Origin: Xenorhabdus stockiae
GTDB lineage: Bacteria > Pseudomonadota > Gammaproteobacteria > Enterobacterales > Enterobacteriaceae
Reading direction: 5' to 3'
DNA: 64,000 nt
NCBI RefSeq assembly: GCF_002632825.1
Contig: NZ_NJAJ01000014.1
Location: 1-64,000, forward strand
In this document: piece after piece, positions 1-11,600 of the stretch
How the letters are laid out: the number at the start of each line of letters is the position of its first letter
How positions within the stretch are numbered: position 1 is the first letter of the stretch
The notes under the pieces: generated by a model
What the model was told of the DNA's origin: nothing
Database searches by the model: none
What the model saw: only the letters and a program-made list of their open reading frames with translations
Position numbers and translations under genes: made by a program

Positions 1-90
1 TTTCATGTCACCTTACCCGAAAAAGGACAGGAATTAGCTACCCGGCTGACCGATAATTTCCAGACTTTAATTCCTGCATCTTCAAGTTAA
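1..90 (+). CDS. C-terminal fragment of an unidentified protein (possibly MarR-type regulator)
   Basis: The window opens inside a plus-strand reading frame that runs from base 1 to a TAA at 88-90 and encodes about 29 residues. The visible peptide contains LPEKGQELATRL, which resembles the 'LTxKGxxL' segment at the end of the winged helix of MarR-family regulators. That is only a resemblance, and the fragment is too short to assign. The rest of the gene lies upstream of the window. An ERIC element follows the stop codon almost directly. Confidence 0.4.
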   Translation, partial: FHVTLPEKGQELATRLTDNFQTLIPASSS

Positions 91-95
91 TTGCG

Positions 96-227
96 TATAT
101 ATACACAATGGATTTCAAGATGCATCGCGGCGGCAAGGGAGTTCATCCCCAGGAGCATAGATAACTATGTAACTGGGGTGAACGAGCGCAGCCAACAAAG
201 AAGCAACTTGAAAGACGAAGTGTATAT
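96..227 (+). repeat. ERIC (enterobacterial repetitive intergenic consensus) element, near full length
   Basis: The stretch carries the ERIC core, with CCCCAGGAGC, then AACTGGGGTGAACGAGCGCA, then GCAACTTGAAAGACGAAGTG. Its outer arms are inverted copies of each other: TATACAC...ATTTCAAG on the left and CTTGAAAGACGAAGTGTATA on the right. It sits between the end of the first partial gene and the 3' end of the DUF817 gene. ERICs are non-autonomous palindromic repeats of enterobacterial intergenic regions and fold as RNA when transcribed. Confidence 0.85.
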
Positions 228-253
228 CACACCTCATCCACCTGAGTGGACAA

Positions 254-281
254 TGGTGGGGTAACTTCCTGAACCCCACCA
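254..281 (-). terminator. Hairpin downstream of the DUF817 gene
   Basis: TGGTGGGGT (254-262) and ACCCCACCA (273-281) form a 9-bp perfect stem with a 10-nt loop, just beyond the stop codon of the minus-strand DUF817 gene. No T-tract follows on the minus strand, so this may be a weak or Rho-assisted terminator or a 3' stabilising hairpin. Confidence 0.45.
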
Positions 282-296
282 CTTGGCAAAACTACC

Positions 297-1163
297 CTAA
301 CGGGCAATTGCCACACTTGATTTGATATGTTTAAGGTGGACAACAATCGTAAAGGTCACAACGACCAATAATGACCATGCCCCCCACTTCCCTGCATGAA
401 CAACAGACCAAGCGCCTAATTGATTAGGATATTGCCAAACCCCAAAAAAGGTGCCGAAGTTTTCCGCTAACCAGATAAAAAAACCAATTAATATAAACGC
501 TAATAACAGTGGCATTTTTCTTTCTTTATCCAATGGCGTATAAAAAATAGTGCCACGGGCATACAACCCAAAAATAAAAGCCGTCAAGTACCAGCGATAA
601 TCATCAATATAATGATGGCTAAAGAAGTTGATATAAATAGCCAGAGCTACCAATGTTGCCATCCAGTACGGTGGATAATGCTCAATGCGTACTTTAAAGA
701 AGCGCCATGACTGTATAATAAAACTCCCTACAGCGGCATACATAAAACCTGTAAACAACGGGACTCCCCAAAGTTTAGTGAATGCAGCATCAGGATATTG
801 CCATGAACTGATAGAAGCTGATGTTTTAAATAACTCCATGATAAAACCAACTAAGTGGAATACACATATCGCTTTAAATTCATCCCATGTTTCAAGTTTA
901 AATCGTATTAACAATGCCTGAAAGGCTACTGCAAAGACCAACAGCACATCATAACGCGGTATACCCAAGATACCTTTTGCCGGCACTAAAAATAAAGCTA
1001 GAAAAAAGAAACCGGCAAATAAACACGAACGGGCATTAATCAAACCAAAAAAAAGAAACTCTAAAATAAACCGTTTAACACCGGTGCTATTATTGGGCTT
1101 ATGCTCCATTAATATTTTGTCAATTCTATTCAGAACATTAAGTTTCTGGTACATACTTTCCAT
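297..1163 (-). CDS. DUF817 family integral membrane protein
   Basis: The 288-residue product is very hydrophobic, with roughly eight membrane-spanning stretches starting near residue 32. It matches what I know of the DUF817 (Bacillus YoaT-like) family, including the repeated W-QYP signatures (SSWQYPDAAF in the middle and GVWQYPNQLG near the C-terminus) and the HHYIDDYRWYL segment between helices. The family has no established function; it should sit in the inner membrane. A possible AGG ribosome site lies about 8 nt before the ATG, and a second ATG three codons in is an alternative start. The gene stands alone, flanked by a full ERIC element downstream and a shortened one upstream. Confidence 0.75.
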   Translation of the reverse strand: MESMYQKLNVLNRIDKILMEHKPNNSTGVKRFILEFLFFGLINARSCLFAGFFFLALFLVPAKGILGIPRYDVLLVFAVAFQALLIRFKLETWDEFKAICVFHLVGFIMELFKTSASISSWQYPDAAFTKLWGVPLFTGFMYAAVGSFIIQSWRFFKVRIEHYPPYWMATLVALAIYINFFSHHYIDDYRWYLTAFIFGLYARGTIFYTPLDKERKMPLLLAFILIGFFIWLAENFGTFFGVWQYPNQLGAWSVVHAGKWGAWSLLVVVTFTIVVHLKHIKSSVAIAR

Positions 1164-1555
1164 TCAATTAACCTATTGTTGTTAATTCACTACAGTAATC
1201 CCTATTTCACATCACGAATTCTAACAAAATATGGTATGTTATACACTTCGTCTTTCAGGTTGCTTTTTTATTATCTGCACTCGCTCACCCCTACCACCGC
1301 GATACAACTTGAAATCCATTGTATATAAAGAGCTAATATTGATTTTTCTGGTAATCGCCTGCTTTTTTATCCCGAATTACAGACTTAACTGTTGTGTTCG
1401 TATGGCTCACTAACACAGAAATCACAGACTTCCTTACAAACATTTCTCATCTATTTAATCTTCAATCAGCAAAAACCGCTATAGTACTGCACTAAAAGCA
1501 GCCGCTTCCAAGCATACGTATTATTTATTTTCCGATAACAAGGAGAAGTAACACC
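1164..1555. other. Intergenic region between the DUF817 gene and the caspase-like gene
   Basis: These 392 bases hold the promoter side of the minus-strand DUF817 gene, a shortened ERIC copy (1240-1326), and the AT-rich promoter region of the plus-strand gene that starts at 1556. An open frame at 1231-1413 is produced by the repeat and does not look like a protein. Confidence 0.6.
1240..1326 (-). repeat. Internally deleted ERIC element
   Basis: The outer arms are those of the full element at 96-227, in reverse orientation: TATACACTTCGTCTTTCAGG on the left and CAACTTGAAATCCATTGTAT on the right. The central CCCCAGGAGC...AACTGGGG palindrome is missing, leaving only a CTCGCTCACCCCT remnant. It looks like a deletion derivative between the terminal repeats. 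Confidence 0.7.
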
Positions 1556-2167
1556 GTGAAATGGAATAAAGTTTTTATACTATTATTTCCGGTCAATAGA
1601 CCAAACAGGCCCAGAGATCCTCTGTTACCAACCAGTGAAGTATTCAAAAGAAAATACCGGATACCTGAGGCACATTCCTTTGCCACAAAAACCATTTCCG
1701 GCTATCAGTGTTTACCTCCTCCTCACAGTCAATTTTCTCAACCTGCGGATAAGCCCTTTGCTCAGTGCGATCTTAATTCAAAATTAATCGTCGTTGCTCA
1801 TGGTTCAGATCATGGCAACCGAATTTACCACGAAGAGTTTGGTGGGCTTGATGGTGCATCATTTGCTCGTATGCTTATCGACTATGGGCTAACTCAGGTT
1901 GGTTTGATATCAATGAAAGCCTGTCAGGCGGGTAAAGGTGAATTCTTGCCTACACTTGTTCAGACGCTAATAGAGGAAGGAGTAAAAATTGGCTGGGCAA
2001 TAGGGTACAAGTCAAATATAAATTTACAGGACGACTCTATCACTACATCATGCTGGGATGTATTTACCCGTCCCTGGCACAAATTGCCGGATAGTCAAAG
2101 AGTTCGGATTCAGCAAGGAAATGCTTTTGTCCCTATTCCAAATAGTAATCGATTTAAGTATCGATGA
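1556..2167 (+). CDS. Stand-alone caspase-fold (clan CD-like) cysteine peptidase homologue
   Basis: The protein has 203 residues and starts with GTG, supported by an AAGGAG site at 1540-1545. No whole-length family was recognised, but the layout fits the clan CD (caspase/C80/gingipain) peptidase core. A hydrophobic strand ends in a His (LIVVAHGSDHG, His82). About 40 residues later a second strand ends in a Cys (VGLISMKACQAGKG, Cys123). Then come an amphipathic helix and another strand (VKIGWAIGY). His-Gly and xCxAG around such a dyad are the usual signature. The first 70 residues are Pro-rich with a short hydrophobic N-terminus (KVFILLFPV) that is a poor signal peptide. The gene lies upstream of the giant NRPS on the same strand but is separated by 469 bp, so a functional link is not shown. 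Related domains process large toxins or act as effectors; which applies here is unknown. Confidence 0.5.
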   Translation: MKWNKVFILLFPVNRPNRPRDPLLPTSEVFKRKYRIPEAHSFATKTISGYQCLPPPHSQFSQPADKPFAQCDLNSKLIVVAHGSDHGNRIYHEEFGGLDGASFARMLIDYGLTQVGLISMKACQAGKGEFLPTLVQTLIEEGVKIGWAIGYKSNINLQDDSITTSCWDVFTRPWHKLPDSQRVRIQQGNAFVPIPNSNRFKYR

Positions 2168-2636
2168 TTAATAATTTAAAAGTTTTCAATAAATAATCCT
2201 GATTATCCCTGCCATGAAATAATTATCAAATCTATTTTTGTTGCCAGAAAATAAATAACCAACACGTTAAAAAAACAAAGATGATAACTTGATGTAAATC
2301 AATTTAATCATTATTGACGAAACGAAAAGTACCAGCCCATTCCAATATATCCAGCATGAAAATAGTTATAGCGAATAAAAAATAATATATCCCGCAACCA
2401 AAATGACCAGAAAAACTTCATAATCATGAGTTATGATCATGCAGTAATAAATAAAAACAGAATCATTCACTGATAAACATTAACTATTTTTCATGAGGAA
2501 GGATGTTGAAAGATTGCGAGATTATCTGTAATGATACCATGATGAATTATACCCACTAAGTCGTAAATGACAGTTTGAAATATTACGGAATCAATTACAA
2601 ATAACTTGTAAACGGAATACATTCGTATAATTTATT
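2168..2636 (+). other. Long AT-rich leader region of the first NRPS
   Basis: No convincing protein-coding gene is visible in these 469 bases. The 3' third contains the block shared with the second NRPS locus (see 2491-2640). The remaining part is AT-rich with no clear repeats and presumably holds the promoter. Confidence 0.6.
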
Positions 2637-2640
2637 ATGA
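2491..2640 (+). promoter_or_regulatory. Conserved leader of NRPS 1 with mini-ORF and SD-less start
   Basis: Two parts of this leader recur before the second NRPS (42709-42877). The first is GAGGA followed by GTTGAAAGATTGC-AGATTAT-TGTAA (2495-2531). It supports two overlapping mini-ORFs: ATG 2493-2531 (MRKDVERLRDYL) and ATG 2503-2559 (MLKDCEIICNDTMMNYTH). The second is ACTTGTAA-C-GAATACA-TC-TATAA directly before the NRPS ATG. TATAAT at 2626-2631 ends only 5 nt before that ATG, and no Shine-Dalgarno sequence is visible. The element could be a leader-peptide attenuator plus a promoter giving a nearly leaderless mRNA; both roles are inferences. Confidence 0.5.
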
Positions 2641-5600
2641 GAGCATTTAAGGGTTCTTTGAATTCGGGTTTTTATCCTCTTCACCCTTCTCAGGAGGATG
2701 TATTTTACGAGCAGGCACTTTATGAAAATAGTCCGATACACAGCCTTAGTTGGTATACGTCATTAGAAGAAAATATTGATATAGCGATTTTACAAAAAAC
2801 ATGGGATCTACTGCACCAGCATATTGATACATTACGCTTGCGGATAGCAATAGATTCAGATAATGAGGCTATACAATATATTCCGGATCTGAGTAAACCC
2901 GAATTAATCAGATACTATGATGCCACAATGCAGCCTGAACCCGAAACGCATGCTCTTACCTGGATGCGGCAACAAACCTATATCCCCGTCAATTACTTAA
3001 AGACAACACCCTATCAGGTGACATTAATCCGGCTGAATAATGAAAAATGTTATTTATTCACGCTATTCCACCACATTATGATAGATAGCGTTGGATTATA
3101 TCGGCTTCATGAGTATATCTATCAGTTATACGACTGCCTTAAACAAGGCCTATCGACAGCATGGCTATCAGATATTCCGCAATATTTAACATCGATAGAG
3201 AACGCAAGGGATTATTTAAATAGTATTCATTATAAGAATGATAAAAATTATTGGATTGACTTTTTAAGAAAAAAAGAAATACATCACTTACCCCCTCACT
3301 ATAAAAATAATGAAACCGGTTATCACTCCCTGATACTGCCCTTTTCAGCTAAAGAAAGTTTACTGGCTTTTTGTCGTCAACATAAAACGAATTTGCTGGC
3401 TGTCTTTTCCAGCCTTGTCACCATCATGATGGCTGAACTTACAGGGCAAAAAGAGCTGATTTTTAATACCATTACACATGGCAGAAGAACAGAAACAGAG
3501 AAATATGTCGTTGGTATGCAGGCCAATACGTATCCCGTACATTGCCATATTTCGCCAACATCCAGTGTCATTGAACAAATCAGAGAGATGGAAACGGCTC
3601 TGAAAAACAGTTACAGACACAGCCAGTTCCCTCAATCACACCTTGCCCGGCTAGCAAGTCAACAGGGTTTTTCTTTACCCGGTATTTTTATTGCCTACGA
3701 CCGTTATTCAGCATCAGCCACTGAAATTAACCAGAATCAGCATTGCCATATTGATGGAATATTTAATATTTATCCCATCGCATTCCGCCTGAAAGATCAC
3801 GGTTATAATCAGGAATTAAAAATAACGGTAGATTATTTGCAGGCCTATTTTAATGATGCCGATATTCAAAATGCGCTTGAGCGACTGAAAAATTTATTAG
3901 CTGCTATCATTGAGACGCCTTCTGTTCCAGTCAATGAGTTACCTATTTTATTAGAGCAGGAACGTCAAACATTATTATATCTCCAAAAACAAGCTGATAT
4001 CGCGTATCCACAGGATAAAACCCTACAACAACATTTCGAAGCTCAGGCAGCCATCAGGCCGGATAATGTGGCGGTCATGTTTGAGGATGAAACGCTGACC
4101 TATCGCCAGTTAAATGAACGAGCGAATCAACTCGCAGTTGTTATTCGTGAACGTTATCAGCAGCAGCATAATCAACCGATGCCGGCGGAGACACTGGTTG
4201 CAATCTATCTGGAACGCAGCACGGAAATAGTGATCAGTATTCTGGCGGTGTTGAAAGCAGGCGGCGCTTATGTGCCTGTCTCACCGGATTATCCATCGGA
4301 ACGGGTTCGGTTTATTCTGGAAGATACCAGCTCTTTCTGTGTGATCACTCAGCAAAAATACCTGTCAGTGTTGAGCGAATGTGCACCGGCACAAACTGTT
4401 CTGATTGCCGTAGATGACCGCAGCGTGACCGAAAATTGTTCCACGGAAAATCTGCTATGCGCTGGGCAGGCCACTAATCTGGCTTATGTTATCTATACCT
4501 CCGGCACCACCGGGCAGCCAAAAGGCGTGTTACAGACACATGGAAATGTCGCCCGTTTATTTGCCAGTACACAGGCAGACTATCAGTTTAATCAGGATGA
4601 TATCTGGGTGCTGTACCATTCCTACACCTTTGATTTCAGCGTCTGGGAATTATGGGGAGCACTACGCTATGGCGGGTGTATCATTATTCCGACAGCAGAG
4701 TGCACCAAGGATTTTGAACAATTCAGCCGTCTCTGTTCTGCACGGAATGTCACGGTACTGAATCAGACTCCGGGGGCGTTTTATGCCTTTATCGAAGCTT
4801 CATTAAAAGCCAACGTTGAATTTCCTCATCTTCGCTATGTCATCTTTGGTGGTGATAAACTGAATCCGGTACAACTGAAACCCTGGTGGGATCATTATGG
4901 CGATCAGGCTCCTGCCCTCATCAATATGTATGGGATCACCGAAACCACTGTCCATGTAACCTATAAAAAATTAACTCAGAGTGATGCAACCGCCGTCTCC
5001 TGCATCGGGCGACCGCTGCGTGATATGTCTGCCTATATCCTGAATCATTCAGGGCAGCTTGCCCCTATTGGCGCGCCCGGTGAGCTATATATCGGCGGTG
5101 CCGGACTGGCGCGGGGCTATTTAAACCGGCCGGAATTAACGGCTGAACGTTTTGTGGAAAACCCATTTGCCACGGATAAGGACAAAGAATACGGTTACAC
5201 CCGCTTGTATAAAACCGGCGACTTAGCCCGCTGGCTACCAAACGGGGAACTGGAATATCTGGGACGTAATGATTTTCAGGTCACAATCCGCGGTTATCGC
5301 ATTGAACTGGGGGAAATTGAAAGCGCGCTCGCTTCGCATCCACAGGTAAAACAGGCGGTAGTGATTGATCGCGAATATGAAGGCAATAAGGTTCTGGTCG
5401 CTTATCTGGTTAGCCCTGAAAAACCTTCAGATGAGGCGTTAATCAGCCACTTATCTGCCCTCTTGCCTGACTATATGCTGCCTGCCAGCTTTACATACAC
5501 TGAATCCATCCCACTGACCCAGAACGGTAAAGTCGATCGACGGGCATTACCAGAACCCGCTTTCGGCAATAAAGCCGGTTCTGTTTCCCCGCGTAATGAA

Positions 5601-8600
5601 CTGGAATCCCGGCTTTGTGATCTTTGGCAGACTATTCTGGGCGTGAAACAGGTAGGAATTGAAGATAATTTCTTCCGTCTTGGCGGGAATTCTTTGACAG
5701 CCATTAAGCTGATCAGCGCCATTCGCCAGCAATTAGGGCTGGAAGTTTCATTAAGTCAGATTTTTGAGTTTAAAACCATTACCGGGCTTTCAGCACAGAT
5801 GCAGAAAGCGACCGGTATGGTTATTACTCATATTGAACAGGAACGTTATCCGCTGTCATTCGCTCAGGAAAGAATGCTGTTTATCGAGCGTTTTGAGCAG
5901 GGAACTTATGTCTATCATGTTCCTTATCTCGTGCAATTGGATGACAACACGGATTTGTCATTATTGGAAATCGCGATTAATCGAGTGGTTGATCGTCACC
6001 CGATCATGAAGACGGTGTACCGTACCGATGCTCACGGGCATGAATATCAACAAGTACTGGCAGAAAACCTCAAACTCAGATCACAATCCTGTCAGGATAT
6101 GCATACTCTTTTACAATCAGTACGCGGCGAAATCGCCACCCCGTTTGATCTGGTCACTGAGCCAAGTCTACGTTTGTGCCACTATCAAGTGGCTGAAAGC
6201 CATTACTTATTGTTCCTTTGGCATCATATTGCCACTGATGGCTGGTCTACCGATATTTTTACCACCGAACTGGCAGAAAATTATCACGCACTTCTGCAAG
6301 GGCGGGAAAGCCAATTACCGGCGCTGGAGATCGGCTATGGTGACTATGCACGATGGCAACGGGAATATTTACAGGGCGAAGTACATGCACAACAACTGGC
6401 TTACTGGCAACATACGCTAGCAGGCTTTGAAACACTGGATTTACCAACAGACTACCCCAGACCGGCACAAGTCAGTTATCAGGGCCGGGATTGTACATTT
6501 ACGCTGAACCCCGTCCTTTCCGAACAGTTACGGGCGCTGGCCAAAACAGAAGGAACGACTCTGTACACCGTTCTGCTCAGTGCCTTTTATGTCATGCTGG
6601 CGAAGCTATCCGGGCAGAATGATATCGTGCTGGGAACCCCGACAGATAATCGCCATCATACCCAGACTCAGCCTCTGATGGGCATGTTCATCAACTTACT
6701 GCCACTGCGGGCACAGTTAGAACAGACCGACAGTGTAAAAACCCTGATAAGGCAAATTCATAAAGTCATTGCCGGTGCCAAAGATCATCAGGACATGCCA
6801 TTTGAACAATTGCTTGACGCACTGGTGATGGTACGGGATACCGCCCGCCACCCGATTTTTCAGGTTATGTTTGGCTTACAGAGTTTTGGGGAAAGCCTGA
6901 CAGACAACCCTGCACTGCCGTTCAGTCCGGTTGATCTGGATGAGTCTTTATACAGCCCGGCTAAATTTGATTTGAGCCTGTTCTTATCGGATGGACAGAC
7001 CTGTCTTACCGGTTGCCTCAATTATGCCGTCAGTCTGTTTAGTGAAAACACTGCCGGACGATTGGCTGACTATTATCAACGTGTGCTGGCGGCTTTTGTC
7101 GAAGACCACCAGCAAACGCTGGCTAACATTAACATCCTGTCAGAGCAGGAATATCAGACTCTGTTGCATCACTGGAATCAGACCGATGCGCCATATCCAC
7201 AGGATCAAACACTGCAACAACTGTTTGAAACTCAGGTGGAAAAAACACCGGATAATGCAGCACTGGTATTTGAAAGCCAAACTCTGACTTATCGTCAGCT
7301 GAATGAACGGGCGAACCAACTGGCCTGTGTTATTCGGGCATGTTACCGACAGCAGCATAATGAAGAGTTGCAGGCAGATATGCCGGTAGCACTTTATTTC
7401 GATCGCAGCCCGGAAATGGTAATCAGCATGCTGGCGGTGCTGAAGGCAGGTGGTGCTTACGTTCCCATTTCACCCGCCTATCCTGCTGAAAGGGTCCAGT
7501 TTATTCTGGCTGATACCGCGGCATTCTGCATACTGACTCAGCAACATTATCTGACAACACTGGCAACATATTGTCAGGCACTGCCTGAACAACCGATACT
7601 GATTGCATCAGATGACCAGACCATCACCGCAGATCAGCCTGTAGAAAATCCGGTACGGATCAATACCTCCACCGATTTGGCTTATATCATCTATACCTCC
7701 GGCACAACCGGGCAGCCCAAAGGAGTCATGATTGAGCACAACAATGTGGCTCATATGGCGGCTGCGCAAACAAACATTCTGGATACCTCGAACATAAAGA
7801 AAGCCTTAATGTTTGCTGCCTACGTGTTTGATGGTTCAGTTTTTGAATTATTCCCCTGCCTATTCAGAGGGATCACGCTTTACCTTTGCAGTGAAACAGA
7901 ACGGAATGTCATTTCAGTTGCCCAACTCATTCAACGTGAAGGTATCGAAGCGGCAGCTTTACCCCCCGCTATGCTGAAATTACTGACTGATACTGAATTG
8001 CCTTCTTTGCGGGTATTGGTGACAGCGGGAGAAGCACCGTCCTCCGATTTCATTAAACACTTCAGCCAAACCAGCCGTGTACTGAATTCTTACGGCCCGA
8101 CAGAAGTCACGGTGTGTGCGACTGAAAAGCAGTTTCAGCATGGGGATATCCCGGCTAATATCGGCAAAGCCATTAATAACGTCCTCCTTTACGTCCTTGA
8201 CGAACAAGGTCATTTATCTCCTGTCGGCACACCGGGCGAGCTGTATATAGGCGGAGCCGGGCTGGCGCGGGGGTATTTAAACCAGCCTGAACTGACCGCT
8301 GAACGTTTTGTGCCTAATCACTTTGCCACCGCAGAAGACCGAACCAAAGGATATACCCGCCTATACCGAACCGGAGATTTAGTCCGCTGGCTACCAAATG
8401 GTGAACTGCAATATCTGGGACGCGATGATTTTCAGGTCAAAATCCGTGGCTATCGTATTGAACTGGGGGAAATTGAACGGGCACTGACTTTGCACCCACA
8501 GGTAAAACAAGCGGTAGTCATTGATCGTGAACATGACGACAACAAAACGCTGGTTGCTTATCTGGTTATCGATGGCGAACTTACCGATGATGTATTAATC

Positions 8601-11600
8601 CGTCATTTATCCGCCCGTTTACCTGAATATATGCTGCCAGCCTGCTTTAACCATATTGATGCAATCCCTTTAACAGTGAATGGCAAAGTGGATCGACGGG
8701 CATTACCGGAACCGGTTTTCGGCAATAAAATGGGATACGTCGCCCCCCGTAATGCACTGGAAACCCAGCTATGTACCATTTGGCAGGATGTTCTGGGATT
8801 GGAACAGGTGGGCATTGAAGATAATTTCTTCCGAATCGGGGGGAACTCCCTGACCGCCATTAAGCTGACTGCGGCTATTCATCGTATTCTGGCAACTGAA
8901 ATCTCACTCACCCAGCTGTTTGAGCTGAAAACCATTGCAGAGCTGGCAACGCAAATGAGGGAGAAGAGTTATACCGTTATCCCTCATCTGGCACAGGCGC
9001 ACTATCCTTTATCCTTTGCGCAGGAGCGCATGTTATTTATCGAACAATTTGAACAGGGCAGCAATGCTTATCATGCGCCTTATCTGGTTCAATTGGATAA
9101 CGACATTAGCCTCCCTTTATTGGAGGCTGCCATCAACCGGCTGGCTGAACGTCATTCCGTGATAAAAACAGTCTATCGTCCTAATGATGAAGGCCAGATT
9201 TACCAACAGGTGCTGGACAGGGATCTGAAGATAACCTCCCAATCCTGCGAAAATATGGACGAACTACTGAATGCGGCGCGCACTGAGATAGCACGCCCAT
9301 TCAACCTGACTACAGAACTCAGCTTGCGTTTATGCCACTATCAAGTAGCTGACAGCCACTATTTACTACTGTTATGGCACCATATCGCTATTGATGGCTG
9401 GTCTATCGCTATTTTTATGGCGGAACTGGCAGAAATTTATCAGTCCTTACGGGATAACCGTACCTGCCAGCTCACACCACTGGAAATCACTTACGGTGAT
9501 TATGCTGTCTGGCAGCGTGACTACTTACAGGGTGACAGATATGAGCATCAACTGAATTACTGGCAACAAACGCTGGCAGGTTATGAACCGCTGGCTTTGC
9601 CTGCTGACAATCCCAGACCTGCTCAAGTCAGTTATCAGGGACGGGACTTCAATTTTGTACTGGACACCCGGCTTTCGGAACAGTTGCGGACACTGGCAAA
9701 AAAACAGGAAACTACCCTCTATACCGTGTTGCTCAGTGCCTTTTACGTCACGCTGGCGAAACTCTCCGGACAGGACGATATCGTTCTGGGGACACCGACG
9801 GATAACCGCCACCATGCCCAGACGCAGTCTCTGATTGGGATGTTCGTTAACTCGCTGGTTTTAAGGGCACAACTTGAACAAACCACCAGCGTAGAAAACC
9901 TGATTCAGCAGATCCATCAGTTAGTTGCCGAAGCTAAAGCACATCAGGATATACCGTTTGAACAGTTACTTGAAATACTCGGCATTGAGCGCGATACCTC
10001 TCGCCATCCGATTTTTCAGGTGATGTTCGGCTTACAAAATCCCGAAGAAAGTCTGCCACAGGGAACGCCTCTGCCATTCAGCCCGGTAATACTGGAAGAG
10101 CCTCTGTACAGCCCGGCTAAATTTGACCTGCATCTGTATTTATCCGATAGCCAAAGCTGGATTTCCGGCTGCCTGAATTATGCGGTCAGTCTGTTTAATG
10201 AAACGACCATTATGCGACTGGCAGATATTTATCAGCGGGTACTGGTGGCTTTTGTGGCAGACCAGAAACAGCCGCTATTCGGGCTGGATATCCTGTCGGG
10301 ACAGGAACGCCATACTCTGCTGTATCGCTGGAATCAGGCTGAGATGGTCTATCCGCAGGATAAAACCCTGTCACAACTGTTTGAGGCTCAGGCAGACAAA
10401 ACCCCAGATAATGTGGCACTGGTATTTGAGGACGAAACGCTGACCTATCGCCAGTTAAACGAACGGGCAAATCAACTCGCAGTTGTGATCCGTGAGCGTT
10501 ATCAGCAACAGCATCATCAACCGATGCCGGCTGATACGCTGATTGCGCTCTATCTGGCACGCAGCCCGGAAATGGTGATCAGTATTCTGGCAGTACTGAA
10601 AGCGGGAGGCGCTTATGTGCCCGTTTCACCGGAATATCCGCCTGAACAAGTCCGCTTTATTCTGGAAGATACCCAGACTCCTTGTGTAGTGACTCAGCAA
10701 CAGTATTTGGAAACGCTGAAAGCATGTACACAAACAGAGATGGAACAGCCCGCTCTGATTACAGCAGATGATCCGGCTGTAGCACAAAACCCGTCAACGG
10801 AGAATCTGGCATTCACGCATCAGGCAACCGATCTGGCCTATGCTATTTATACCTCCGGCACCACCGGGCAACCAAAAGGCGTGTTGCAGACGCATGAAAA
10901 TGTCGCCCGCTTATTTGCCAGCACACAGGCAGATTACCAATTTGACCAGAATGATATCTGGGTGCTGTATCATGCTTACACTTTTGATTTCAGTGTCTGG
11001 GAATTATGGGGGGCATTGCTCTATGGCGGACGCCTGATTATCCCGACTATTGAGGGTACCAAAGATTTTAACCGGTTCAGCCGCCTTTGTTCAGATCAGA
11101 ACGTCACCGTTCTGAACCAGACACCGGGCGCATTTTATGCCTTTATTGACGCGGCATTAAATATAAAAGCGGAATTCCCTCGCCTTCGTTATGTGATCTT
11201 CGGTGGCGATAAACTAAATCCGGCACAACTGAAACCCTGGTGGGATCATTACGGCGATCAAACTCCTGCCCTCATCAATATGTACGGGATCACCGAAACC
11301 ACTGTTCATGTGACCTATAAAAAATTAACCCAAAATGATGCCACCACAGTCTCCTGCATCGGGCGGCCACTTCGTGATATGTCTGCCTATATTCTGAATC
11401 AATACGGACATCTGGCCCCGATTGGTACACCGGGCGAACTGTATATCGGTGGCGCAGGACTGGCACGGGGCTATTTAAACCGACCAGAACTCACCGCTGA
11501 ACGTTTTGTGCAGACCCCTTTTGCCTCGGAGAAAGACAAAGAACGCGGTTACACCCGTCTGTATAAAACCGGCGACTTAGCCCGCTGGCTGCCAAATGGG

